DNA of 64,000 bases, from the NCBI GenBank assembly GCA_963759875.1, contig CAVXBB010000015.1, positions 868,001 through 932,000 of the forward strand. Reading direction: 5' to 3'. Each line of letters opens with the position of its first letter. Position 1 is the first letter of the stretch. Source of the DNA: JAFAGX01 sp963759875. GTDB lineage: Bacteria; Acidobacteriota; Terriglobia; Terriglobales; Acidobacteriaceae. The notes beneath the pieces are model-generated. The model had not been told where the DNA came from and searched no databases. It saw only the letters and a list, made by a program, of their open reading frames with translations. The position numbers and the translations under genes are program-made. Shown piece by piece: positions 1 to 7,079 of this stretch.

Positions 1-339
1 AGAACGGCGCTGGATCCGCATAAACGTGCACTGCGCGCCACGCTCCTGATTTAGCAGTTCCGCGACATGATGTCGCTTGAGCAGGCGCGGGAGCTTTGGA
101 TACAAGGTTGCTTCGTTCGGGACGCCCAAGGTCAAATGGCCTCTCCTGGCAAGGGCCACCAGCGCCGAAGGTACGCCCGCCTCATCGCCCCCTTGTCCCG
201 GCGGCAGCAGCTCAGCGACGATCTCCCCGCGATCGGTAACCAACACGGCCTCGCCGGACCGAACTTCCCGAACGTACTCGCTTAAACGGTTCTTCAAATC
301 ACGAAGGCCACGCTCTTCATGCCGATAATGTAGCTTCAT
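1..339 (-). CDS. Phd/YefM-family antitoxin, partial at window edge
   Basis: The reverse strand is open from an ATG at 339 to the window edge (113 codons, no stop). It has the Phd/YefM pattern LKNRLSEYVREV, then an E-A-V-L-V-T-D-R-G strand and a proline-bearing break (LLPPG). Such proteins neutralise a PIN toxin and repress their own operon, so the toxin would lie outside the window. The start is uncertain: the ATG at 339 sits inside a 20-bp palindrome, and the more natural start at 320 (M-K-S-V) runs into a stop unless one base is restored. The gene may therefore carry a 5' frameshift. Confidence 0.7.
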   Translation of the reverse strand, partial: MKLHYRHEERGLRDLKNRLSEYVREVRSGEAVLVTDRGEIVAELLPPGQGGDEAGVPSALVALARRGHLTLGVPNEATLYPKLPRLLKRHHVAELLNQERGAQCTFMRIQRRS

Positions 340-348
340 GAAGCTACA
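329..348. promoter_or_regulatory. 20-bp perfect palindrome, putative antitoxin operator
   Basis: TGTAGCTTCATGAAGCTACA is a perfect 20-bp inverted repeat over the putative start of the leftward antitoxin gene and upstream of the rightward pair. Phd-type antitoxins bind such palindromes to autoregulate. The operator role is inferred. Confidence 0.6.
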
Positions 349-410
349 AATATCAATCCCGTTCGGGCCGACGACGTATGGGAAATTGACAGCCATGCAA
401 ACGAACTGTA

Positions 411-440
411 GAGTTTATTATTATTAACTGGAGAGTTTAT
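411..440. promoter_or_regulatory. Direct repeats upstream of and into the antitoxin start
   Basis: GAGTTTAT occurs at 411-418 and again at 433-440, 22 bp apart, with an AT-rich spacer. The second copy runs into the ATG at 439. It is a candidate operator/promoter for the next gene pair. GGAGAG before the ATG can serve as ribosome binding site. Confidence 0.4.
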
Positions 441-717
441 GAACGATACCGTCGTAGTGACTGCCTTGAACGCCCGGGCACATTTCGGCAAACTTTTGCG
501 CCGTGTCGAAGATGAGGGTCGCTCGCTGGTCATTGAGAAGCGCGGTCGACCACGGGCAATTTTGCTCAGCATCCGGGACTATGTGCGTCTTGCCCTGCCG
601 GAACCGGAGGTTCTTCGCATCATCGGAAAGGAGTCGAAACAGAAGGGCACTAACAAACTGGCCGCCACCCAAATAAACCAGATCATAAGAGTCGCTCGAA
701 AGTCCAAAAGGCGATGA
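439..717 (+). CDS. Phd/YefM-type antitoxin
   Basis: 92-aa protein. Residues 1-55 follow the Phd/YefM fold: alpha helix with ARAHFGKLLRRVEDEG, strand LVIEKRGRPRAILLS, then an Arg/Lys-rich C-terminal tail (RVARKSKRR) of the kind that wraps the toxin. The stop codon overlaps the start of the PIN gene (ATGA at 714-717), so the two are translationally coupled. Expected role: neutralise the toxin and repress the operon. Confidence 0.8.
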   Translation: MNDTVVVTALNARAHFGKLLRRVEDEGRSLVIEKRGRPRAILLSIRDYVRLALPEPEVLRIIGKESKQKGTNKLAATQINQIIRVARKSKRR

Positions 718-1136
718 TTCCGCTGCGGCTTGTGATAGACACTAACGCGGTAGTATCGGCTGCGTTGAAGCCCGAAGGACTCCAAAGGACCGTGCTACTA
801 CTTGCCATGAACAAGCCTGCTCGTTGGTACGTTACCGACGAGATTGTTTCTGAATATGCCGCGGTCCTAGCGCGCCCTGAACTGAAAATCCGCCGAAGTC
901 TGCGTCAGCAACTGTTGCAGCTGATCAAGAACCACGCCCACCTGGTCACGCCTTCCCAGATTCCAAAAGTCACTTCTGACCCAGATGACAACATGTTCAT
1001 TGCCTGTGCTGATGCCTGTAGGGCGGATTACTTGGTAACTGGCAACCAACGACATTTCCCCAAGTTTTGGAAGAGCACAAAAATCATCAGTCCGGCTGAG
1101 CTTCTGAACGTGCTTGCACCGCATCTTTTCCAATAA
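714..1136 (+). CDS. PIN-domain toxin (COG1569-like)
   Basis: 140-aa PIN-fold ribonuclease. The first catalytic Asp is in LVIDTNAVVSAAL (about residue 8), the central acidic residue in EIVSEYAAVL, and the last acidic pair in DPDDNMFIACA followed by ADYLVTGNQRHF. This arrangement fits the putative toxin PIN family COG1569 rather than classical VapC. It overlaps its antitoxin by 4 bp. PIN toxins cleave RNA in a Mg-dependent manner. All acidic positions are present, so it looks intact. Confidence 0.85.
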   Translation: MIPLRLVIDTNAVVSAALKPEGLQRTVLLLAMNKPARWYVTDEIVSEYAAVLARPELKIRRSLRQQLLQLIKNHAHLVTPSQIPKVTSDPDDNMFIACADACRADYLVTGNQRHFPKFWKSTKIISPAELLNVLAPHLFQ

Positions 1137-1212
1137 GGATTTAAGACATGCTTACGCGATCCCGAAGGAGGGCGTGCGCAGGGAATTCGGCCACATCTCT
1201 GTGCCTCAAGTT

Positions 1213-1649
1213 TCAGGCGAGCTCAACCACGAAGAAGCCCGCTGCCGCAGCGGCTTTCAACAAGCGTTGATCTGCGCACAGAAGATCTCGTTTCGCGGGA
1301 CGCTGTTGGGACCAAGTCAAAGCCGCAGCGAGTTGTAAGCTATCGGCTGCCGTAATTCGTGTCTGTCCAAAAGGCTTTTAGCCGGATCACGTAAATTATC
1401 CGCTGGCAGGATCCCTCTCCATCCGCGACTCAGCAGGTCGAGACGAGACAGCGCCCCAGGTTTTTCTATATCGTTCAGTTTCCCGAGGCGGCACAGTCGT
1501 GCGATAGCGCTGCACACTTCCACCGGGCTGCCCACCACACCACCGGCATAAATTTCCGCAACAAGGAGTGTGGCGCGGTGACTAGTCTCCTCTTGAACGC
1601 ACAGCAGAACTATGGCGCTGGCGTCCCAAAAGGCCGACTCTTTGCTCAT
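1213..1649 (-). pseudogene. VapC-like PIN toxin, frameshifted near the 3' end
   Basis: The main reverse ORF (1317-1649) begins FWDASAIVLLC and runs to LLDRHELR, then falls out of frame and stops. In the next frame the expected PIN C-terminus continues at once as AADSLQLAAALTWSQ and LLCADQRLLKAA, to a stop at 1213. The shift is near 1350, where one G of an expected CGGGCAGCC seems to be missing. The final catalytic Asp (AADSLQL) is lost from the translated product. The start overlaps the antitoxin stop by 4 bp. This is either a decayed toxin or an indel error. Confidence 0.8.
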
Positions 1650-1936
1650 CGCGATTGTTCCCGCTCAGCGAGGAGAGCGCGCACTCCCCCACCATTCTTA
1701 ACTTTCCCGGTAGGAATAAGTAACAATTCATCGATGTTCACAGAAGTTTCGGGCAACCGCATTTGACCTGCGGCCACGAGCAAGAGTCCTTCGTCAGTTA
1801 CTTGGTCGCCAGGGAAGGGAACGAACTTCGCCACGGGCAGCTTTCGGTCGCGTATGACGATTTCCTCTCCACGTTTCGCAAATCTCAAATATTTGCTGAG
1901 TCGGTTTTTGAGTTCCGCGACGTTCACAGTTCGCAT
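1646..1936 (-). CDS. Phd/YefM-family antitoxin
   Basis: 96-aa protein with the standard N-terminus (VNVAELKNRLSKYLRFAKRG) and strand EEIVIRDRKLPVAKFVP. The C-terminal half (LLLIPTGKVKNGGGVRALL) is the toxin-binding tail. It is upstream of, and overlaps by 4 bp, the frameshifted PIN gene. A similar 3' end survives as a scrap at about 20308-20354. The antitoxin is intact although its toxin is broken, as expected if the toxin was lost first. Confidence 0.8.
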   Translation of the reverse strand: MRTVNVAELKNRLSKYLRFAKRGEEIVIRDRKLPVAKFVPFPGDQVTDEGLLLVAAGQMRLPETSVNIDELLLIPTGKVKNGGGVRALLAEREQSR

Positions 1937-1956
1937 GGAAATGTCCTATATGGCTG

Positions 1957-1968
1957 TTATAGCTATAA
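1957..1968. promoter_or_regulatory. Palindromic operator candidate
   Basis: TTATAGCTATAA is a 12-bp perfect palindrome about 20 bp upstream of the leftward antitoxin start, in an AT-rich stretch suitable for a promoter. Confidence 0.45.
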
Positions 1969-2034
1969 TTATCTTTTAAATCTCAAGAAAACTGACTTAT
2001 CCAGTTTGTTCTCGCACCCACGTTGCTAAACAAC

Positions 2035-2062
2035 GGTGAACTTCTGAACATGCTTGCACCGC
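2035..2062 (+). pseudogene. Scrap of a PIN-toxin 3' end
   Basis: 28 bp match positions 1095-1122 of the intact PIN gene with three differences (the stretch coding E-L-L-N-V-L-A-P). It lies alone between two toxin-antitoxin loci and codes for nothing now. It looks like debris of an earlier toxin copy. Confidence 0.45.
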
Positions 2063-2139
2063 TATCCGGCCGGCGGCCGTGGCAGCGGCATGCAATGTGC
2101 TTGCCGGCAATGCACTGCCGAGGACCGTGGTCGCTTGTG

Positions 2140-2158
2140 ACAAGGATTTAATCCTTGT
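2140..2158. promoter_or_regulatory. 19-bp palindrome, putative operator of the AbrB-PIN pair
   Basis: ACAAGGATTTAATCCTTGT is a perfect inverted repeat around a central T. A further half-site-like TAAGGATAT follows just before the ATG at 2171. AbrB/MazE antitoxins usually bind such sites. Confidence 0.6.
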
Positions 2159-2170
2159 TATGGTAAGGAT

Positions 2171-2482
2171 ATGAGCAAGGTCACCAGCAAGCTACAGTTG
2201 ACTGTGCCTAAAGCAATCGCAGATCAGTACGGTATTCGACCTGGGGATGAATTGCAGTGGACTCCGGCGGGCGAGAGCATTCGCATTTCGCTGGCGCGCA
2301 GCCTTACCAAGGCCGAACCTGGTTTGACCCTCAAGGAAAAGCTCGATCTCTTTGATCAAAGCAGCAGGCGTCTCAAAAGGCTTCATGGAGAACAGTTAAA
2401 GGAAGCGGCTCGTCCCAAGACTCGCCGACAGAATCGCGGCTGGACACGAGAGGAACTTTACGATCGTGGCTTCTCTCGTTGA
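2171..2482 (+). CDS. AbrB/MazE-type antitoxin
   Basis: 103-aa protein. Residues 1-40 are the swapped-hairpin AbrB fold (KLQLTVPKAIADQYGIRPGDEL). The rest is a charged helical tail ending in WTREELYDRGF, a common toxin-binding ending. The last 17 bases overlap the following PIN gene, which starts at a GTG. It should act as DNA-binding autorepressor and antitoxin. Confidence 0.8.
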   Translation: MSKVTSKLQLTVPKAIADQYGIRPGDELQWTPAGESIRISLARSLTKAEPGLTLKEKLDLFDQSSRRLKRLHGEQLKEAARPKTRRQNRGWTREELYDRGFSR

Positions 2483-2892
2483 TACGAACATTCTCGTCTA
2501 TAGGTGTGATCCACGATTTCCACAAAAGCGCGAGACCGCGCGTGCGCTTTTGCGAGAGGGCCTTGCTTCAGGACTCGCTGCGAGTTCCCCATCAAGCGCT
2601 GCTGGAATTCGTTTCGGTTGTGAGCCGGGCGGGGCCGGAGGGCCCCTTACTGCCGCGCGAAGAGGCGCGGCGCCAAGCCGAGGAGTTGATGATGGAGTTT
2701 CAAATTCTTTATCCGAATGATCAGGTGGTTAGGACGGCGCTACGCGGCATGGCTGCCTACCAACTATCTTGGTTCGATGCGCATCTCTGGGCGTACGCTG
2801 AGCACTACGGCTTGCCCGAGATCATCTCCGAGGATTTTGAGCATGGCAGACTTTATGGGAGTGTGCGCGTTCGAAACCCGTTCGCGGCGTAG
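2466..2892 (+). pseudogene. VapC-like PIN toxin, frameshifted
   Basis: Starting at GTG 2466 the frame reads MASLVDTNILVYRCDPRFPQ and ALLREGLASG, then becomes nonsense. The frame one base on (ending at 2892) carries the rest of the PIN domain: DSLRVPHQALLEFVSVVSR, SWFDAHLWAYAE and EIISEDFEHG. A one-base indel near 2550-2578 is enough to join them. The N-terminal Asp and the C-terminal acidic motifs end up in different frames, so the toxin is inactive unless the frame is recovered. Confidence 0.8.
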
Positions 2893-3056
2893 TCAGAGTT
2901 TCCATTTGTCCCACATGTGCGCATGAACTGAATTCCGCGGGATCGCGCATGCATAAGTAGTTCATACTCAGACGGAGCATGCGCTGGGCAGGCGTCCACA
3001 GTCGGAAACAATTGCGGAATAGCGCCCCTGCTGTCATAGAAAAACGGAAAACGGCG

Positions 3057-3072
3057 GATTCTAACCCCGTTT
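3057..3072. repeat. 16-bp repeat GATTCTAACCCCGTTT
   Basis: The same 16 bases recur at 3749-3764 and 13296-13311, each followed by a similar AGGAGA stretch. The first two copies bracket the DUF4410 gene at 3108-3644 as direct repeats. The function is unknown; it may mark the edges of a copied segment. Confidence 0.5.
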
Positions 3073-3107
3073 CTGGCCAGGAGAACCTAATTTCACTTGT
3101 CGCCCTT

Positions 3108-3644
3108 TTACTGTCGCTCAGACTGCGCAGCCTCGCTGCCTGCGGAGCTACCCTCGGTGAGCTTTGCCGCTTTTAGACGGTCAGCGATCTTGTCGGCGAA
3201 CGGCTGCGCCAGTTGTCCCACCGATCCAGCATAAGCGTTACCCGCAAAAGCTTGGCGGATCGTGTCAGTGTGGTCGAAAACCCTTTTCCCGCTGATGTCC
3301 GTCAGCCAGTAGTGAATCTTCGCAGTCTCGCGGCCAGATCCCATACCGACAAGCAGTCGTTTTGCCCGATTGCCCGAATGCCATTCCAATACTTCTCCTC
3401 CAAGTGTGTAGACTCCGCCCTTGGCATCCTTCACAGGCTCAGGAACAATGAAAAAATACTGATCGTCCTTTTTGATGAGTTCTCCTAGAGTCTCCACTTT
3501 GAGTTGGTTCATGTCGTAGGGCCACGAAACTCCGCTGGGGACGACAAAGGTGTCAACAACAAGAGTTGGCTTATTTTGCCCAACGCCTTCAGCAGTTGAA
3601 GCTAGCGTCAGCATCAAGGCGAGACCAAGAAGTCGAACAGTCAT
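3108..3644 (-). CDS. Exported DUF4410-like protein
   Basis: 178-aa protein with an N-terminal hydrophobic signal peptide (LLGLALMLTLAST). The body has the pattern I associate with DUF4410: LVVDTFVVP, GELIKKDDQYFFI and RLLVGMGSGRETAKIHYWL. The function of that family is not known; members are usually periplasmic or lipoprotein-like. A near-identical paralogue at 12659-13191 is frameshifted, so this is the intact copy. It sits in an otherwise decayed copy of the 12.7-20.3 kb locus. Confidence 0.6.
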   Translation of the reverse strand: MTVRLLGLALMLTLASTAEGVGQNKPTLVVDTFVVPSGVSWPYDMNQLKVETLGELIKKDDQYFFIVPEPVKDAKGGVYTLGGEVLEWHSGNRAKRLLVGMGSGRETAKIHYWLTDISGKRVFDHTDTIRQAFAGNAYAGSVGQLAQPFADKIADRLKAAKLTEGSSAGSEAAQSERQ

Positions 3645-3748
3645 GTTCGCTCCTTCCCTCGATGAGCCGATTCGATTCCCCCAGCGAGCACAAATAGGCT
3701 ACCCCTTTGGAACCTTACTCGAGATGTTTGCAGCACGTTGATCTGACA

Positions 3749-3764
3749 GATTCTAACCCCGTTT
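3749..3764. repeat. Second copy of GATTCTAACCCCGTTT
   Basis: Direct repeat of 3057-3072, upstream of the DUF4410 gene start. See also 13296-13311. Confidence 0.5.
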
Positions 3765-3843
3765 TGTGACGAGGAGAGGATTCGGTAACATCGGACTGCC
3801 GCTTGACGTTATCCTCGGAGAACGTTGCTTACAACTTTTCGTA

Positions 3844-4099
3844 TCAATTGATCTTCAGTAGCAGCATGGCGTCGCCGGAGAAAGGCGCGGTGAAGCTCTG
3901 TGCTCCATTGGCCACAATGTTAATCATACCCGTGGCTGTGACGGCATTCGCGGCAGGATTACATTCGTGGCCTTGGGCCTCGATCCAGTCAGTGACCGCG
4001 AGCGATCCCATCGCGATGCGACAGTGGGTCTGGGAGAACTTCACCCGTGGAGCGAATACCGTAACCGCGAATGTTCCACCCGCCGGCGCGTAGACAAGA
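3844..4099 (-). pseudogene. 3' fragment of the secreted glycosidase-like gene, with an inverted patch
   Basis: The reverse strand ends in the same tail as the large gene at 13391 (IVANGAQSFTAPFSGDAML). Positions 3844-3961 and 4060-4099 match 13391-13508 and 13541-13580. Between them, 3962-4059 (98 bp) matches 13824-13921 in opposite orientation and replaces 32 bp of the original. The ORF stays open through the patch. The rest of the gene is absent, so this is a remnant. Confidence 0.8.
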
Positions 4100-4100
4100 G

Positions 4101-4200
4101 CGTCCCAACGCAGGCGCCCTCGCCTAGCTCGCTGAAGTAGGTAAAGTAACGTTTTTGTTAGCGCCTTTTGAGCAACAGTGAAAACAATTGTGACGCCTTG
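4101..4200 (+). pseudogene. Internally deleted VapC fragment
   Basis: 4101-4165 resembles the 5' part of the VapC gene at 19877-20296 (bases 19925-19990, including the TTTTTGTTAG run). 4166-4200 resembles its last bases (20258-20283, GTGAAAACGATTGTAATGCC). About 270 bp between are missing. With the fragment at 3844-4099 it shows that this region is a shrunken copy of the 12.7-20.3 kb locus. Confidence 0.7.
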
Positions 4201-4228
4201 GCCTAAGTCAGAGACGTGGGGGAGAACG

Positions 4229-4470
4229 TTACCACAGGCTGCTATTGCGCTTCGCCCGTCGAGTTCGCGTCCTGGCCATCGGCGATATGGATTGCGCAAT
4301 CGTGGCAGGTACCACGCGACCGTCTCTGAAGTGCGCCCGCAGGAGAGCGATGTGATCCACTCCGTTGAGCAAAGGAACGACGATGCGGGGCACGGTCTCG
4401 ACCGCCGGCAGCGCAGCTTCGAGTTGGTAGGTCGTGGTGGCGACCCAGAGCACGTCCGCGGGTCGCTGAG
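4229..4470 (-). pseudogene. 2-dehydropantoate 2-reductase (panE) fragment, N-terminal half
   Basis: The reverse translation gives VLWVATTTYQLEAALPAVET and VVPLLNGVDHIALLRAHF, then D-G-R-V-V-P-A-T-I-A. This is the substrate-binding stretch of ketopantoate reductases, which reduce ketopantoate with NADPH in the pantothenate pathway. The Rossmann N-terminus and the C-terminal domain are missing. The complementary C-terminal half is at 37073-37643, sharing 25 identical bases (4295-4319 and 37588-37612). Confidence 0.65.
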
Positions 4471-4614
4471 CCGGGATAAACCAGGGTTATGCTCAGATGC
4501 CTCGCCGCAGTTCGTAAGTCGGCATCCAGAGCGGCGGCGGGGAAGGGAAGCGTGGGATTAGAGCCTGCAGCATATGAACGAGTAGCTTTATGCGTCAGAC
4601 AAGCGCGCACCGCG

Positions 4615-5022
4615 CTACGCAGCCCAGTTCTGGATCTTCAGCCCGCGGACCCGGCGAAATTCGCTTTCGTTGTTTGTCACCAGTATCAAGCCTGCCGTGA
4701 CGGCATGCGCTGCAATCCAAAGATCGTTGTTTCCGATCATCTCGCCTTTCCATTCCAGTTCCGCCCGAATGCTCCCGTAAGCTTCGGCCGCCGTCTCCGG
4801 CAGGGGCAGCGCGGGTAGCAGGTTGACGAGTTCACGCAGGCGCTCAAGGGCCGCAACCCGCTGCGTGCTCTTGGCCGCGCCATAGAGTAGTTCTCCATAG
4901 GTAATAACCGAAAGCACGGCTTCTCCCGGGCGGAGCTTGCGGAAGCGGCGCAAGATTTCCTCTGGTCTCTTCTGCCGGATGTAGATACAGATGTTTGTGT
5001 CGAGCAAATAGCGCGCCTCCAT
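4615..5022 (-). CDS. vapC: VapC toxin (PIN ribonuclease)
   Basis: 135-aa PIN protein with all expected acidic motifs: YLLDTNICIYIR (Asp about residue 8), YGELLYGAAKS (Glu), MIGNNDLWIAAHA (Asp) and LVTNNESEF. This resembles the tRNA(fMet)-cleaving VapC group. The start overlaps the last base of the upstream vapB, so the pair is coupled. It looks intact. The substrate is inferred from family only. Confidence 0.9.
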   Translation of the reverse strand: MEARYLLDTNICIYIRQKRPEEILRRFRKLRPGEAVLSVITYGELLYGAAKSTQRVAALERLRELVNLLPALPLPETAAEAYGSIRAELEWKGEMIGNNDLWIAAHAVTAGLILVTNNESEFRRVRGLKIQNWAA

Positions 5023-5252
5023 TACAGCCCTTTCCGCTTCTGCGGCTGATCCTTCTCACGCCCGACCACGATCAGATCATCCGGCAAACTCGCCAGCAGA
5101 TCGAAGGCGCGAACCATCGTTCCGTCCTTCTCCCGGAGCACGATCTCATCCCCTCGCCGAAAGATTTCGACTTCCTTGCTCTTTAATCGGAATTGCTTCG
5201 GCAGCCGAACTGCCTGACTATTTCCAGACCGGAATATCCGCGCTGTGCCCAT
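5022..5252 (-). CDS. vapB: VapB antitoxin (AbrB/SpoVT fold)
   Basis: 76-aa protein with the classic VapB N-terminus RIFRSGNSQAVRLPKQFRL, then an acidic strand (VEIFRRGDEIVLRE) and a short basic tail. It should bind the operator at 5275-5286 and block the adjacent VapC. Confidence 0.9.
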   Translation of the reverse strand: MGTARIFRSGNSQAVRLPKQFRLKSKEVEIFRRGDEIVLREKDGTMVRAFDLLASLPDDLIVVGREKDQPQKRKGL

Positions 5253-5274
5253 GTGTCCGCAACCTCGCCCGCCT

Positions 5275-5286
5275 ACGTATATACGT
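5275..5286. promoter_or_regulatory. vapBC operator candidate
   Basis: ACGTATATACGT is a 12-bp perfect palindrome 22 bp upstream of the vapB start, followed by AGTATACAC, a likely second site. Confidence 0.55.
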
Positions 5287-5548
5287 TAAGTATACACACT
5301 GCTGCGGCCAGCATGCAAGGTTTCGATATGCATTCCCAACCGAAAAACCTCCATGGTTCTTAATCGACAGCTGGTGCGATTTTGCCGTCAGCTGTGTCGA
5401 AGACTATTCAAGAAATGCAGACACGCTTGAGACGCCAAGCCGCACAGCGCAGCGAAGAAAAATCTTTAAGGATTTACGGGATTTCCGAACGAGTCCGTGA
5501 ATAACCGGTGGCAGTGCTAATAGACCGACAGGCTTTAACACGCTTGAC
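5287..5548. other. Intergenic stretch without a supported gene
   Basis: 262 bp between two VapBC loci. Short open frames exist, but none has a recognisable domain or good start. No repeat or RNA gene was seen. Confidence 0.4.
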
Positions 5549-5983
5549 TCAACGAATCACATGAATTGCTTGATCTCCCGTGATCACAGCGTCGGTTACC
5601 AGCCGTTGGTCAAACGTGGCCAGTTGTCCATCATGCAGGCGGGCAAGTGCCAGGAGGAAAGTATCCGTGACCTGAGAGGAGTCCAGAAGTCGCGTGGGGT
5701 CTACACGTTCTCGGTCTAGCAAAGACAAATCGTCTGGCCAAAACGCATGCCCTCGCAACTGCCGGAATGCGGCCAGCAACTCGGCAACCGCAGCCGGAGA
5801 GCCCGGAGAGTTTGGGTATCGAGAATGGCCGACAATGCGCAGCACCCCGTTTTCCGTCAGCGGACAAGTGGCCCAAGCTTTCTGGCCTTTTGATGCAAAC
5901 CATTCGTGCGCTCGGTCGTGTTGAACGTGAGAGGGATCGATCAACGCGATCAAAACATTGATATCGAGCAGGTACCTGGTCAC
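5549..5983 (-). CDS. VapC toxin (PIN ribonuclease)
   Basis: 144-aa PIN protein: YLLDINVLIALIDPSH (first Asp), LTENGVLRIVGH (Glu), SSQVTDTFLLALARLH (Asp) and LATFDQRL. The spacing fits the VapC group with R-I-x-G-H in the middle. It overlaps the RHH antitoxin by 4 bp and appears intact. Confidence 0.88.
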   Translation of the reverse strand: MTRYLLDINVLIALIDPSHVQHDRAHEWFASKGQKAWATCPLTENGVLRIVGHSRYPNSPGSPAAVAELLAAFRQLRGHAFWPDDLSLLDRERVDPTRLLDSSQVTDTFLLALARLHDGQLATFDQRLVTDAVITGDQAIHVIR

Positions 5984-6210
5984 TCCAGTTCCTCGCGCAG
6001 CTGGTGTACTAATTCTGAGGTTACGCGAGGCGCTCCTTTTCGTACTCTTAAAAGGGGCACGCCATTGCGCACCTTAACCTTGGATTCTGCCGGCGACAAC
6101 GCGCGCCTAGCCAACGAGGAGATCACTTCGCCTACCGATTTATTCTCCATAGCCGCCATTTCCTTAGCGGCACTCAACACGTCATCATCGATCACCAGAG
6201 TGGTGCGCAT
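5980..6210 (-). CDS. Ribbon-helix-helix antitoxin (VapB-like)
   Basis: 76-aa protein starting MRTTLVIDDDVLSAAKEMAA, the usual RHH strand-helix start of type II antitoxins, then KSVGEVISSLARRAL. The C-terminal half (NGVPLLRVRKGAPRVTSELV) is the toxin-binding arm. Tandem repeats lie just upstream as probable operator. Confidence 0.88.
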   Translation of the reverse strand: MRTTLVIDDDVLSAAKEMAAMENKSVGEVISSLARRALSPAESKVKVRNGVPLLRVRKGAPRVTSELVHQLREELE

Positions 6211-6235
6211 GCGGCCTTATGCTCGTCAACATCAA

Positions 6236-6267
6236 ACATCAGATGCAAGCATCATACATCAGATGCA
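6236..6267. promoter_or_regulatory. Two 12-bp direct repeats, RHH operator candidate
   Basis: ACATCAGATGCA occurs at 6236-6247 and 6256-6267, 20 bp apart (about two helical turns), 26 bp upstream of the antitoxin start. The spacing suits cooperative binding of RHH dimers. Confidence 0.6.
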
Positions 6268-6786
6268 CTGTGCAACGCAAAGCTTTTTCTGCCTTTGGAA
6301 ATGGGAATCACATAGCCAGCGAATTTGCTGCCCCGATCGCTTGATGTTTCCCCTCGCGGCGCAGCCGCGCTCTCATCTTTCCAGGTCTTGCCTGGCGATG
6401 CCGCAAGTACGGTTTTCATTTTGATTGTCAGAAACACCAGACAAAAAAACCTTCACAACCTACAAATCCTACACAACCTCAGTTTTGGCAGCCATTTTCA
6501 CAAACCAGCACCTCGTACGAGTTGGCCAGATGATGGGCCTGCGCAGGGGTCGGGTTGTCAAGCACGAGCCCGCGGCCGGCATTGCCTAGCCACCTCGTCC
6601 TTAACGGTACTTCCCTGCTCCGTTTCGATGGAATTGCTCCAGCGAACCGATGGCAGGAGCTGACGCCCACCAAATTTGGACGGTTCCCAGGTGGTCTGAT
6701 GATCTACCACAGCCCCTTGCGTTTCTGCGGTTGATCCCTTCTCGCGCCGCCGAAACCCCCGCGGGCCTGTTTTGCAGAGAATCTTA
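6268..6786. other. Gene-poor stretch between two TA loci
   Basis: About 520 bp. Short ORFs are open on the reverse strand (for example 6252-6437) but match no family I know and lack clear starts. It may be decayed coding sequence. Confidence 0.35.
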
Positions 6787-6802
6787 TAATCTGATAATCT
6801 GA
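6785..6802 (+). promoter_or_regulatory. Tandem TAATCTGA repeats with a TATAAT box
   Basis: TAATCTGA is repeated head to tail at 6787-6794 and 6795-6802, overlapping TATAAT at 6785-6790, just before the GTG start at 6807. It is a likely operator/promoter of the next Phd-VapC pair, which would have an almost leaderless transcript. Confidence 0.45.
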
Positions 6803-6806
6803 TTCC

Positions 6807-7079
6807 GTGACCCGAACCATTATCAGCGTCACGGAGGCGGCGCGCAATTTCGCCGATTGTGTCAACCGCGCCCACTATCAAAAAGTCACCTTTGTGCTCC
6901 TCAAGAACGGAGCTCCTTTTGCCCGCTTGGTACCGGACAGCCCGCAAGTCTGCTTCGGCCGCGATCTGGCCGGGGTGCTGGCCGAAACCGAATTGTCGAA
7001 CGACGAGGCCAGAGCGTGGCGCCGTGATGTCCAAGCCGCACGCAAGACCCTCAAGCCGTCGACGGACAAATGGCGATAA
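6807..7079 (+). CDS. Phd/YefM-type antitoxin
   Basis: 90-aa protein from a GTG start. The N-terminus ISVTEAARNFADCVNRAHYQ and strand VTFVLLKNGAPFARLVP are typical of Phd-like antitoxins. The C-terminus (DEARAWRRDVQAARKTL) is the helical toxin-binding arm. It overlaps the VapC gene by 10 bp. Confidence 0.85.
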   Translation: MTRTIISVTEAARNFADCVNRAHYQKVTFVLLKNGAPFARLVPDSPQVCFGRDLAGVLAETELSNDEARAWRRDVQAARKTLKPSTDKWR

